This document shows, one piece after another, positions 1 through 9,999 of a stretch of DNA of 64,000 nt. The DNA comes from Aselliscus stoliczkanus (taxonomy: Eukaryota > Chordata > Mammalia > Chiroptera > Hipposideridae). The stretch spans positions 74,190,687 to 74,254,686 of the forward strand of contig CM066732.1 in assembly GCA_033961575.1 (NCBI GenBank), written 5' to 3'. A model generated the notes under the pieces. The model saw only the letters and a list, made by a program, of their open reading frames with translations, had not been told where the DNA came from and did not search any database. Positions within the stretch are counted from its first letter, which is position 1. Every line of letters begins with the position of its first letter. The translations under genes and the position numbers were made by a program.

Positions 1-442
1 GCGCATTGGTTAAGAGCTGGTTTGGGATGCCAGCGGCCCCAGTTCAGATCCCACATATGAGGGCCAGTGACATTGCCCTCTACAGCTTACAACAGCTCCA
101 CCTGGAGTTGGGCTGCTCGAGCCCCAGCGACGGTGTAGGCTGCAGCCCCTGCTGCAGTGGGCTGCCATAAGCTACAGTGAGTGGCCGGCAGCCAGCATGA
201 GCCGCTGGCAGCCAATGTGAGCTGCCAAGAGCCGCGCTGAGCGACCATCCAGGGGCCGGCAACCAATCTGCTTCATCCGGGAAGGGTGCAATGACGATAC
301 CAACATGGGCCAGTGAAACAACATCCTCCGCAACCAGACTGAAGAACAAAAAAAGACAGCAACTTGTCTGTTCCCCTCTCCCAATTCCCCAACGCTGTTC
401 CCCTCCCCCAATTCCACAATAAAATCTTTAAAAAAAAAAAAC
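1..442 (+). mobile_element. Long-form tRNA-derived SINE, 5' end cut by window
   Basis: The window opens inside the tRNA-like head (GCGCATTGGTTAAGAG, box A region). The B-box-like GTTCAGATCCC follows near 42-52, and then the full long body. The 3' end reads AATAAAATCTTT followed by an A-tail, so this copy keeps both a polyadenylation signal and a TCTTT RNA polymerase III terminator, the signature of so-called T+ SINEs. The same body recurs at 22625, 33691, 37821 and 52805. Confidence 0.9.
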
Positions 443-689
443 CCATTTTACGAAACACTGGAAGTCCCAGATAGATTTTTTTTTTTTAATCCCTGATCTA
501 GGAGTATTAAATCCACTAAAATATTAACAAACACAAAAATCACTGAATATGAAATAGAATTAAATTAGAAAGAAAGCTTGGTGTGAGACAAAAGAAAAAC
601 ACTGATATTTGAGTGTCTCCCACATACCTGATATTATGTCCTAATTGTTTATTGTTATATATGAACATAAATATCATCACACCGTATTG

Positions 690-890
690 GCATGTTGGAG
701 ACACTGGCTCCCATTCACAGATACCTACTGGGTACCAAACATTGTGCTGAATGCTTTATCTCATGTAATCCTTATGCCAATTCTACAATGTCCCTTTTTA
801 GAGATAAGGAAATTTGGTCTACAGATTTTATACCTTGTCCAGAGAATAAGTGACAGAGCCTGGAGTTAAGTTATGATTGGTGTGATTCCA
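690..890 (-). repeat. MIR SINE remnant
   Basis: Diverged MIR in complement orientation: ACTGGGTACCAAACATTGTG, then ATCTCATGTAATCC, and TTTTTAGAGATAAGGAAA match the MIR core and its fossil anticodon-side segment. Confidence 0.6.
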
Positions 891-1252
891 AGGCCTGACC
901 CTTTCCACCACATCACACTCCTTCTTGAGCACTGAAATAGAGTCCCTGTGTGCGATGTCGGGAGAAACCAGGACAGGCCAAGGGAACAGGATATGCAAAG
1001 ACCCAGAGGATAGAAAGCATGAGATATGTTCAGGGAACAGAAAACAGCCCATCCTGGGTCAGAGCCTGTGAAGACAAGTAGTAGGAGATCAACTAAAAAG
1101 GAGATTAAGCCAAGTCAGGAGGGCTTGGAACCCAGAGTGTGAGGGGCACTTCCTTTTGTCAGCAACAGCCATCAGAGGCCCTTGAGCAGAAGAGAAGTGT
1201 GACTGAACTGTACTTCAGGTACATTAGTCTGACAGGAATGTACAGTTCAGAC

Positions 1253-1504
1253 TAGTGTTTTCCCACTTTTCTTTGATCACAACCCATGGTAAGAAATACA
1301 TTTGCCATTGCAACCTAGTACATACATGTTTTTAATTAAAACCAAAATTACATAAGATAAATACCTTTACTGTATGCAAAAGACTGATACTTTTTCTTTT
1401 GTTTTATTCTATGTCTGTTCCCTTTAAAAAAAATAGTACTGGTTGTAATTTATTTTTAATTACAACTCACGGATGGGTTGCAACCCACACTAAGAAACGC
1501 ACTG
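1253..1504 (-). mobile_element. Non-autonomous hAT-type DNA transposon
   Basis: The ends TAGTGTTTTCCCAC and (reverse complement) CAGTGCGTTTCTTAGTG form imperfect terminal inverted repeats of the MER/Charlie type. The 8-bp flanks GTTCAGAC and GTTTGAAT differ only by transitions, consistent with a decayed target-site duplication. Interior and length (252 bp) resemble the copy at 38438-38685. It has no coding capacity. Confidence 0.6.
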
Positions 1505-1613
1505 GTTTGAATTATAGTTGGAGAGATGGGACTAGTTGGAGAGGTGGGGAAACTAACTCTTAGCTCTTGCAGGAGTTGAGAGGCATGTAAAAAAGGTATT
1601 TCAAAAGGGTATG

Positions 1614-1728
1614 GGGCCGGCCGAGTGGCGCGGAGGTTAAGCGCTGGCCTGGGAAGCCAGCGGCCCCGGTTCAGTCCCACATATGAGGGCCAGTGACACT
1701 GCCCTCAAAAAATAAAAAATAAAAATAA
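1614..1728 (+). mobile_element. Short-form tRNA-derived SINE
   Basis: Begins GGGCCGGCCGAGTGGCGCGG and ends ACACTGCCCTC followed by an A-rich tail (AAATAAA units). Box A-like and B-box-like promoter segments are visible. The left flank AAAGGGTATG and right flank AAAGGGAATG are a probable target-site duplication with one change. Confidence 0.9.
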
Positions 1729-1740
1729 AGGGAATGACTT

Positions 1741-1827
1741 GCAGCAGTTCAATGCCCGACCTGAGTTGAGCTGCCACTAAGCTGCCAACAGTGGCAGAAT
1801 GGCTCAGCTTAAAAAAAAAAAAAAAAT
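1741..1827 (+). mobile_element. Mini-retroposon with A-tail and 12-bp direct repeats
   Basis: About 70 bp of sequence plus 16 A residues lies between exact copies of AGGGAATGACTT (1729-1740 and 1828-1839). The direct repeats and tail show insertion by L1-type retrotransposition. The insert body does not match the short SINE placed directly before it and I cannot identify its source. Confidence 0.6.
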
Positions 1828-2364
1828 AGGGAATGACTTGGCAATTCAAGAGTTTCCAGGGATGACTACAACAGAAGTTGGAAAGATGAGTGGAGAAACT
1901 GGCTTTGTGTGGGAAGAGACTTTGATTCTGGACATGCTGAGTTTCAGGTCCCAAGAAGATGGTTTCTGGTCCTAAGCAGTATCAAGCAGGCAAGTTGTGA
2001 GTGAGAACCTATGGACCAGGATGGGCTTTGGAGCTGAGTGTTGTATATTGATTATCGTGTATTGCCATCTATATAAAGGAGTAATTGAAATTGTCTGGGT
2101 GAGCAAAGGGAAAAGTTCAAGGACAAATCCTTTTGAAAACATATATTGGGGGTACCAGAGGAAAAGGATACACAAGAGGAGCCCAAAAAACAAAAACACG
2201 GGAGAAAAAGGCAAACCGTGGAGTATGTAACTTTTTCCTGTTTTAACTTTTCATCTTTCCTAATATAAATCTGAGTTTTCCCAGGATGCAGCAGAACAGT
2301 AAACAATGATAAGTAGTGTTGGCTTCTACTCTCTCACACCTCTCTGCTAAATCACTGGTACTTG

Positions 2365-2825
2365 TGTTTTCATTCAGGCCTCCAGTTCCAGTCATCTTCT
2401 GCTGGTTAACAAATTACCCCAAAGCGCTGAGATTTGAAACAACCATGTTGTGTGGGGGTCAGAGATCTGAGGATTTGTGGGGTGCTTCCTCTCTGCTCCA
2501 CATGGTCAGCTGGGGCAGTAGGGTGACCCTCTCCAATGTGGTTTCTTCACCCACATGTCTGGTGCCTCACGGCTCCATGGCGTTCAGCTCTCTCCACGTG
2601 GCGTCTCATCTACCAGGGCCTGAGCTTTTCACAGCATGGTGATCTCGCGGTAGTCAGACTTCTTACATGGCAGTTTGGAGCACCAGGAGCAGGCATTTCA
2701 AAATAAAGGAAGTGGAAGTTCTAGTTACATAAAGCCTAGGCCCCCAAACTGGCTCAGCATCACTTTTACCATATTCTATGGGTCAAAAGAGCCCACCTAG
2801 ATTTAAAGAGAAAGGACATAGACCG
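2365..2825 (+). mobile_element. Old LTR-like repeat, possibly MaLR/MLT1 type
   Basis: Contains phrases typical of mammalian MaLR-type LTR remnants, such as CTGGTTAACAAATTACCCCA, TTCCTCTCTGCTCCACATGG and a downstream polyadenylation-like AATAAAGG. It is heavily diverged and only a solitary LTR-like segment; no retroviral coding sequence is present. An open frame of 108 codons across it (2316-2642) is a by-product. Confidence 0.4.
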
Positions 2826-2838
2826 TCCTACTCAATGA

Positions 2839-2910
2839 TTGGGTTGTTGGAAAAGTCATGACGTATTGTTTTTCGTGGAAAAATGCATCATTACTTTTCC
2901 CACAACCCAG
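2839..2910. mobile_element. Mariner-type MITE (MADE1-like), 72 bp
   Basis: A near-palindromic 72-bp unit: TGGGTTGTTGGAAAAGT at the left end and its near-perfect complement ACTTTTCCCACAACCCA at the right. Length and terminal sequence resemble MADE1, the non-autonomous relative of Hsmar1. The inverted repeats run about 30 bp inwards with mismatches. Confidence 0.65.
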
Positions 2911-4150
2911 TAGTTCCTGCAGTCTACACAACGGGTCTCAAATGTTCTCCAGAGCAAGATGACCAGTTCTCTTCTGGTCCACCATGTTTTTCTGGGTTCA
3001 GATACCCTGTGCATGAGGGCTCCTACAACATCTGAAGCCATGTGGGATGCCTTGTCACAGAACCTGCTAAGGGACCTGTTATCAAAACAACACTTTAGGG
3101 GCATGCCCTCCCCTTACTGGGAAAGCCATAGTCACTGTCTCCATGGCTGGTGGCATGCTTCATTTTGGGCCACTGCCTGAACTATTGGAGTTCCTACATC
3201 AAAGTTGTGCTGGGTCCTGTGCCAAGGGTGTGTGTATTTGAAACATGAGTCTGGCATCCTTTTTGTTACAATTACCTTGGTCTCCGAGCCATGCAGCGCC
3301 TGCTTTAATGTCTCATAGAGCTTGTGTATGAAAACCACTCTTCTTGGACTAATTTTTTTTTTCTGATTGTTACTGTTTTTATTTATTTATTTTTCTAATC
3401 GCCTTTATTTTTTATTTGATTTTTTAACTAACTTTTTATTTTTCAATTGCAGTTATCATACAATATTATATTAGTTTCAGGTGTACAGCATAATGATTAG
3501 ACATTTATATAACTTACGAAGTGATCGCCCCAATCAACCTAGTACCCATCTGACACCATACATAGTCATTACAATATTATTGACTGTATTCCTTATGATA
3601 TACTTCACATCCCCATGACTATTATGTAACTACTAATTTGTACTTTTTAATCCCTTCACATGTTTCACCCATCCTCCCAATTCCTTACCTTCTGGCAACC
3701 ATCAAAATGTTCTCTGCAACTATGAGTCTGTTTATGTTTTGTTTGTTCATTTATTTTGTTCTTTAGATTCCCCATATAAGTGAAATCAGATGGCATTTGT
3801 CTTTCACTGTCTGACTTATATCACTCAGCACAATACCCTCTAGGTCCATCCATGTTGTTGCAGATGACAAGATTTCATTCTTTTTTATGGCTGAATAATA
3901 TTCCATTGAGTTTATGTACCACCTCTTCTCTATTCATTTATCCATTGATGGACACCCAGGTTGCCTCCGTGTCTTGGCCATTGTAAACAATGCTGCAATA
4001 AACATATAGATTCACATGTCCCTTTGAAGTAGCGTTTTGGGTTTCTTCAGATAAATACTCTGAAGTGGGATTACTGGGTCCTTCTTTATCTCTTGTCATA
4101 GCCTTTGACTTAAAAGTTTATTTTGTTTGATGTAAGTATTGCTCCCCCAG

Positions 4151-4184
4151 GTTTTTGTTTGTTTGTTTGTTTGTTTGTTTGTTT
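4151..4184. repeat. (GTTT)n microsatellite
   Basis: About eight GTTT units inside the L1 copy, close to its ORF2 remnant; probably expanded from an A-rich stretch of the L1 minus-strand sequence. Confidence 0.9.
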
Positions 4185-4396
4185 CCATTTTCATGAAATC
4201 TTTTTTTCCCATCCCTTTACTTTTAGTCTGTATGTGTCATTTGATCTAAAATGAGTCTCTTGTAGACAGTATGTGTAAGTGTCTTGTTTTCTTATCCATT
4301 CGGCCACCCTATGTCTTTTGATTGGAGCATTTAATCCATTTACATTGAAAGTAATTGTTGATAGATGTGTAGTTATTGCCATTTTATTATTCACAT

Positions 4397-4479
4397 TTTC
4401 TTCTTCTTCTTCTTCTTCTTCTTCTTCTTCTTCTTCTTCTTCTTCTTCTTCTTCTTCTTCTTCTTCTTCTTCTTCTTCT
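4397..4479. repeat. (TTC)n/(GAA)n triplet repeat of about 28 units
   Basis: An uninterrupted 83-bp TTC run on the plus strand, GAA on the L1 sense strand. It sits exactly at the ORF1-ORF2 junction of the L1, where L1s of this kind have a short AAGAAG linker, so it is an expansion of the element's own linker. It reads as a poly-Glu tract in an open frame at 4191-4571, which is not a real gene. Confidence 0.95.
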
Positions 4480-6889
4480 AGAAGCCCCGTTAACATTCCT
4501 TGTAATACTGGTTTGGTGTTGAACTCCTTTAGCTTTTTCTTGTCTAAAAAGCTCTTATATCGATCCTTCAATTCTAAATGACAGCTTTGCTGGGTAGAGT
4601 AATCTTGGTTGTAAGTCCTTACTTTTCATCATTTTGAATATTTCCTACCAATTCCTTCTGGCCTCCAAGGATTCTGTTGAGAAATCAGCTGATAGTCTTA
4701 GGGAAGCTCCCTTGTAGGTAACTAACTGCTTTTCTCTTGCTGCTTTTAAGGTTCTCTCTCTGTCTTTAATTATTATGATGTGTCTTGGTGCTGGCCTGTT
4801 TGGATTTATCTAGTTTGGGACTTTGTTTGCTTCCTGGTCTTGTGTGCCTGTTTTCTTCACCAGTTTAGATAAATTTTCCATCATTATTTCTTCAAATAGG
4901 TTTTTAATTTTTGCTTTCTCTCTTCTCCTTCTGGTACCCCTATAATGCGAATGTTGGTATGCTTAATGTTGTCCCAGAGGCCCCTTAAACTATCTTCATT
5001 TTTTTGGATTTTTGTTGTTGTTGCTGTTTTGGTTGAGTGTTTTCTTCTACCTTGTCTTCCAAATTGCTGATTCAATCCTCTACTTCCAATCTACTGTTGA
5101 TTCCCTGTAATGTATTCTTCATTTCAGTTTTTATGTTCTTCATTTCTGACTGTGTTTTTTTTATGTTTTCTATCTCCATTTTTTTATATTTCCTATTTCT
5201 TTATTGAGATCATTGAGCATACTTATAACCAGTGTTTGGAGTTTGGAACTCTGCATGTAGTAGATTGCTTGTCTCTGTTCTGTTTAGTTCTTTTTCTGGA
5301 TCTTTGTTCTGTTCTTTTATTTGGGACATATTTCTTTGTCTCCCCATTTTGGCTGCCTCCCTGTATTTGTTTGTATGTATTAGGTAGAACTACTATATCT
5401 CTTGCTCTTAGTAGAGTGGCCTTATTATGTAGGTGTCCTGTGGGGCCCAGGTGGGCAATGTCCCTGATCCCCTGAGCTGGTGTAGGTGTGTCTCTTGTGT
5501 GGGTTGTGTGTCCTCCTGTTATAGTTGAGGTTTGACAGTTGTTTGTACATCAAGGGGAAGGATTAACTCTCAGGCTGATTGGTTGTGAGGACTGGCTGTG
5601 ACTATAATGATGGAGCTGTTGTACAGGAACTGACCCTACAGAGCAGAATTTGCTTTAGCAGGGCTCTGGTGCCTACTTAGTCTGCCCTTACGGTGTCTGT
5701 CTGTTGAGATGGCCTGGTGGTGTTCCATCATGGTCCTAAACTGTCCACTGGGCATGCCAGCTCCAGAGCCTCCTAGAAGGGATCCCACCACAAGTACATC
5801 TTCTACCTGTACTCTGCCTGGGACCACCTGGAATGAGCCACAAAGCAGTCCACAGATGGTTGCCACCCACGCTGGGCTTGGAGGTGCCTGGGAAAGGCTA
5901 AGCTGTGAACTGATACCAGCTGTTGCTAGTACCAGGCTTGGGGCTGCTTAGCAAGAGGTACCTGGCAAGCCAAGGCCAGATGCTGCTTGTTGGGGGTCTG
6001 TAAATCTCTGAGAGATTTAGGAACATCCACAGCATGAACCAGACATGCCATTTGCATGGAAAAGCCACTGGAAGTGGCTTGGGTGGTCCCGAAAGTTCAG
6101 TTGGGTAGGGACTCGGAATCACCAGGGTGGGGTGAACAGTGTTAGCCAGGTTGATGGAGACTCAGATATATAGTGACCACCTGATCTGCACATTGGGAAG
6201 GGAAGGGCTCAAAAAAGAAACAATAGATTCGGGCATTACTTCTGTCTGGGAGAAGGCTATTCTTCCAGCCGTCACCCTGTAGCCAGACAATTCAGTTCCT
6301 CCCTGTATGTCTCTGGCACCTTTTGAGCTGCTGCCCCAGTGCTGGAGTTCAGAGTAAGTCTATCAGCGAGTAAATCCATGCATAGGCCCTCTAGGCCCTT
6401 TAAGAGGACTGCCTGGGACTCCAGCCACCATCTGTCTCACTCACCCACAATCTCCTCTGGTTTTCACAGCCAGACGTTGAGAGGACTTCTCTTCCCAGCA
6501 CTGGAACCCTGGGCTGGGGAGCTTATATGGGGCTGGAATCCCTCCCTCCTCCAGGGGAACCTCTGTGATCGACATATCCCTCCTGATTTTTAACTGCCAC
6601 ATACAGGTGTGGGACCAGCCCAGTCTGTGCCTCCACCCCTCCTACCTACCAGTCTTGCTTTGGTTTATTCTGTATATCCTTAGTTATAGGACTTCTCTGT
6701 TCAGCTAGATTTTAGGTGGTTCTCAGTGATGGATGTTGTGTAGTTTAGGTGTCATTTCGATATTTTGATGTGGTCATGAGAGAAGACAAGCACAGCATTT
6801 ACCTACTCTACCATCTTCACTGGAAATCGTTACTGTTTTTGATAGGAATTCCCAGGACTCAGACCCAGTTGCTACTGGGAACTCAGCCA

Positions 6890-6960
6890 GGGAAGCAATC
6901 TCAATGAAAGGCAGCACTCTGACCCAGGGCTGGGGCATTGTTATTGAACTAAATGAAGGT
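6890..6960 (+). repeat. Segment with a diverged copy at 8320-8405
   Basis: AAAGGCAGCACTCTGACCCA and flanking sequence recurs 1.4 kb downstream (AAAGACAGCACTCTGACCCA) with matching context on both sides (AATCTCA before; ATTATTGA after). Either two copies of an old unrecognised repeat or a local duplication. Confidence 0.55.
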
Positions 6961-7289
6961 TCCTAGATGACTCCACCCTTGGGTTGCATTTTATCCTGGG
7001 AGGCTACACATTGCCTATGGTAACAGACTTGATGGGGCTGCTTTTTCTGATCTTTTCAATGGCACCTATGTGCATATAACTTCGAATCATGCAGGGACCC
7101 CACTCCAATAGTGAACATGTATTTAAAGCTCACCACCCCCACTCAAACACCTGAGACAATCCATCAAGCATTTCTTATTCAGCACAAGCAGCTCAAGGTT
7201 CTTCCTGGTGTTACTTCCAGTGCTAGAGTGACTAAGAGACACATAGTTCTCATTGAAAGTATTCACCTTTGTAATTAATTATTTGTTAA

Positions 7290-7460
7290 TAGTGTAATAG
7301 CCTCTTCCTCCCCGTTGGACTGTAAACTCCACAAGGACAGGGGAAAAGTTCCTATAATTCACCTCAGTATCTACAGCACCATCCAAGCACAGCTTAGCAA
7401 CACCTGATAAATATTTGTTACATGAACAAAAGAGAGAATAGGATGATTGAGTGAATGTAC
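7290..7460 (+). repeat. L2 3' end fragment
   Basis: GGACTGTAAACTCCACAAGG, a run corresponding to 'TATCTACAGCACC', and GATAAATATTTGTTACATGA follow the order of the L2 3' terminal region. Confidence 0.65.
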
Positions 7461-7884
7461 AAATAAACAAATGAATGCTCTCTCTGTCCTAAATCCTTCC
7501 AGAGGAAAAAAACAGGTCTGAGTCTCTATAATGCTAATTCAATTCCACCCCAGAATCAGTGTGTCCATTTTTTATTTGGTATTTGAAAGTCTACATTGAA
7601 TAAACTTTAATCAGCATGTTTCACTTGTTTTATACAATCCCAGTGTTAATTTTTGAAATTCCAAACCTAATCTCTGCTTTGCATGGTGTAACACAGGCTT
7701 TTTAAGCTAGAGGAAGATGATTATGACATTATGTTCACCTTCTTACAGTAGTTATAAACTCGTGCATCCACAAACTATCAGGGTCTATGTAATTTAGATA
7801 AAGAGTTTATCTTTGCTAAATTGTCTGAGTTAAGTATATTGGATTAATTCAATGACATATTCTTAAACTCTATGCTACAGAGAT

Positions 7885-8110
7885 ATGATAATACTCACAA
7901 TAGTTAAAGGCTTATAGTGTACCAGGCACAAACAGGTATAAACTCTTTACAAACATTATCTGGACCCACATACCAACTTAAAGAGACTGGCATAACATCC
8001 CATTTTAGCGATGAAGAAACTAAAGCTTAGAGAGACCCATGTCCAAGGTCACACAACAACTAAGTAATAGAGCTAGGACTTGAATTAGGAGACAATTCCA
8101 GACTTAAATG
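7885..8110 (-). repeat. MIR SINE remnant
   Basis: One of the better preserved MIR copies in the window: AGTGTACCAGGCAC, CATTTTAGCGATGAAGAAAC, AAGGTCACACAACAACTAAG and GACTTGAATTAGG occur in the expected complement order. Confidence 0.75.
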
Positions 8111-8319
8111 CTTAGTAACTACATCATACTAGAATTGATTACAGTTTATATTGTCAAACTCTAATGAATTTTCAATTTGAAGGAAAATTTGAGTTTTCAA
8201 AATACCCCATGATTCTGGTGTTACACACTTAATTTCAAATTATTTCTATCTATCTGACTTTGGAGAAGTCTTCCAGCTGCCTTTCTCAGGAGGCAGACAC
8301 AGTTTCTATTGAGGGTGGG

Positions 8320-8525
8320 TCCAGGAGAATAATCTCAGTGAAAGACAGCACTCTGACCCAGAGCTGCCTCTCACCTCTTGCTGGCACTATTATTGAGCTC
8401 AGTTTCATCATGTGGGAAAAAATGAAATTAAGAAAATCCACCTCAGGATTATCATGAGAATTGGATGACATAGTATGTATAAAATAAGTAACTCAGTGTC
8501 TGATGTGTAATAAGTACCCCAGTAT
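8320..8525 (+). repeat. Local repeat copy followed by MIR fragment
   Basis: 8320-8405 matches 6890-6960. It runs into a MIR-like plus-strand segment (ATTATCATGAGAATTGGATG and TGATGTGTAATAAGTACC) up to about 8525. Confidence 0.5.
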
Positions 8526-8529
8526 GAAT

Positions 8530-9870
8530 TGGTATTGATATGATCATTAGTACTGCTGAGATTTCTGAATACATGACAGATCAATTCTGTATGATCACTA
8601 GACGAGAGAGCAGCTCAGTTCTGTAAGAGAATTAAATAGCATTGGTGGTATTGTCTTAACTCATTTTGTCACAGTGTGATACCATTTTACATATGCAAAT
8701 AAGCTCCTATTATTACAGTCTATCCGTAAGCCCTCATGGCTACCTACATTTTGGAAGATTTTCACATAATGAAAAGGAGCAGATTTGAGCTGTACATTTC
8801 CTCCTCTCTCATCTATATCCCACTTTTAAGCAATGCTATAAACAGAAATTTGGCAGCAGGAAGGAAAAAAAGAACAAAAAGTAAAATTGACCTCAGATAT
8901 TATCTATATAAGATGAATAATTAGCACCTACTAACCAGAGTTCATTATGTCCTGGAAGTCACCCAATGTATTATGTATCTATTTGCATATCTTTGTAGTT
9001 GACGTGATAATTTGATCAAACTTAACCAATGCCATTATAGTCCATATTTTTATGTATTATTTTTTTATTCCCATAGACCAATCCCATTTTAATTCTTAAA
9101 TTGCTTCTAAGCAAATATATCCTAATGCCAGGAGACCAGAATAATGATTCACAAACTGAGCTCTCAAGCTGGCTCTTTTTCAACTATCTGTGTGGCCTCT
9201 GAGAAGTCAGTTACAAGTATTAGTTTGTTACTTTAATCTACAAAATGCATTTTATGATCCTCTATGAAAATTTGTATAGATTAACTGACTCTCAGCAATT
9301 GTTGCAAATCATTTAAAAATGCTTGTTAGCCGGCTCTGCAACTTGATTGGGTCAGCTTTCAAATGAGCCAACTCTATGGAGAGTAGCAAATATTTTCCTG
9401 GTTTGCATCTTTTGAGAGAGAGGAGCGTAGTTGCTGCCCCTTCAAGGAAGTTGTCTGAAGTTAATATGTCATGAAGACATATCTGGCACAGAGTAGGACA
9501 CTAATATGATAAGTGCTCAAAGAGGAGGAGAAAAGGGACAAGGAAGAGTAGCAAAGTCACACCCCCATGGGCTGGCCATGCCAACCTAAGCAAGAGAAAA
9601 ATGCTTTAAGACTTCTGTGTGGATGCACAAACTGAATGGTGATGTAGCTCGTATAATTTTTCAGAAGATGATGGCAGGGGCCAGAGCTGAGCCCCACAAA
9701 GGCCCAAGATGAAAGGGAAGGGGAACATCTCTGTGGCTGTAATTAAAGAGATGCCTTTAAGCCTGGTCTAGACATCCAGTTGGTTTTCAAGGAAGAGGCT
9801 CAGCAGTCCCTTAAAAACTGCCAAGCAACTTTGGCAAGAATGGAAAATAATAATGAGGCAGAAACCGTTT
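8530..9870. other. Intronic sequence without recognised elements
   Basis: AT-rich, apparently single-copy sequence. Two octamer-like ATTTGCATA/ATATGCAAAT words occur near 8690 and 8980. I see no exon-like frame with splice sites and no repeat I can name. Confidence 0.5.
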
Positions 9871-9871
9871 G

Positions 9872-9995
9872 ATATCCTTTTTCTTCGTATGTTTTTCTTC
9901 CCTTTCTTCTCTTTCCCTTCCTCTCTTTTTTCCTTCCTATCTCCTCTCCTGTGATCATCTTTCCTCCCTTCCTCTTTCCCTCTCTTTTTGGGAAG
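9872..9995. repeat. Pyrimidine-rich low-complexity tract
   Basis: About 120 bp of almost unbroken C and T on the plus strand, interrupted by GTGATCATC near 9950. Open frames across it on both strands (9800-10108) are artefacts of composition. Confidence 0.8.
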
Positions 9996-9999
9996 AAGC

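Larger units (their letters stand above)
960..1975 (+). repeat. Ancient mammalian repeat of unknown family, interrupted
   Basis: Pieces at about 960-1250, 1515-1610 and 1835-1975 resemble the same roughly 1-kb ancient interspersed repeat seen more completely at 19850-20870. Shared phrases concern 'CAAAGACCCAGAGGAT', 'CCCTTGAGCAGAAGAGAAG' and 'GACATGCTGAGTTTCAGGT'. A hAT element (1253-1504), a short SINE (1614-1728) and a mini-retroposon (1741-1827) are inserted in it. I cannot name the family. Confidence 0.5.
3381..6828 (-). mobile_element. L1 retrotransposon, 5' and 3' ends intact, ORF2 internally deleted
   Basis: Read on the minus strand this is a 3.45-kb L1 flanked by a 12-bp target-site duplication GTTACTGTTTTT (3369-3380 and 6829-6840). 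The 5' end (TTTCCAGTGAAGATGG) starts at 6826; a GC-richer 5' UTR runs to about 5480. ORF1 remains are visible, including GVPEGEE near 4910-4960 and the C-terminal part at about 4480-4830, broken by stops and frameshifts. A GAA linker precedes the start of ORF2, whose endonuclease N-terminus shows NVNGLN and QETHF (4191-4380). The element then jumps at about 4080 to the far 3' end of ORF2 and the 3' UTR. It cannot be autonomous. The shared junction with 32777-34360 is discussed under findings. Confidence 0.9.

Noticed and set aside
1..60. tRNA gene
   Set aside because: The tRNA-like sequence is the head of a SINE; it is followed by the SINE body and tail and cannot form a proper acceptor stem.
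4191..4581. Frames with long poly-Glu or poly-Ser tracts
   Set aside because: They translate the GAA/TTC repeat inside a dead L1; the minus-strand one is partly L1 ORF1/ORF2 remnant, not a gene.
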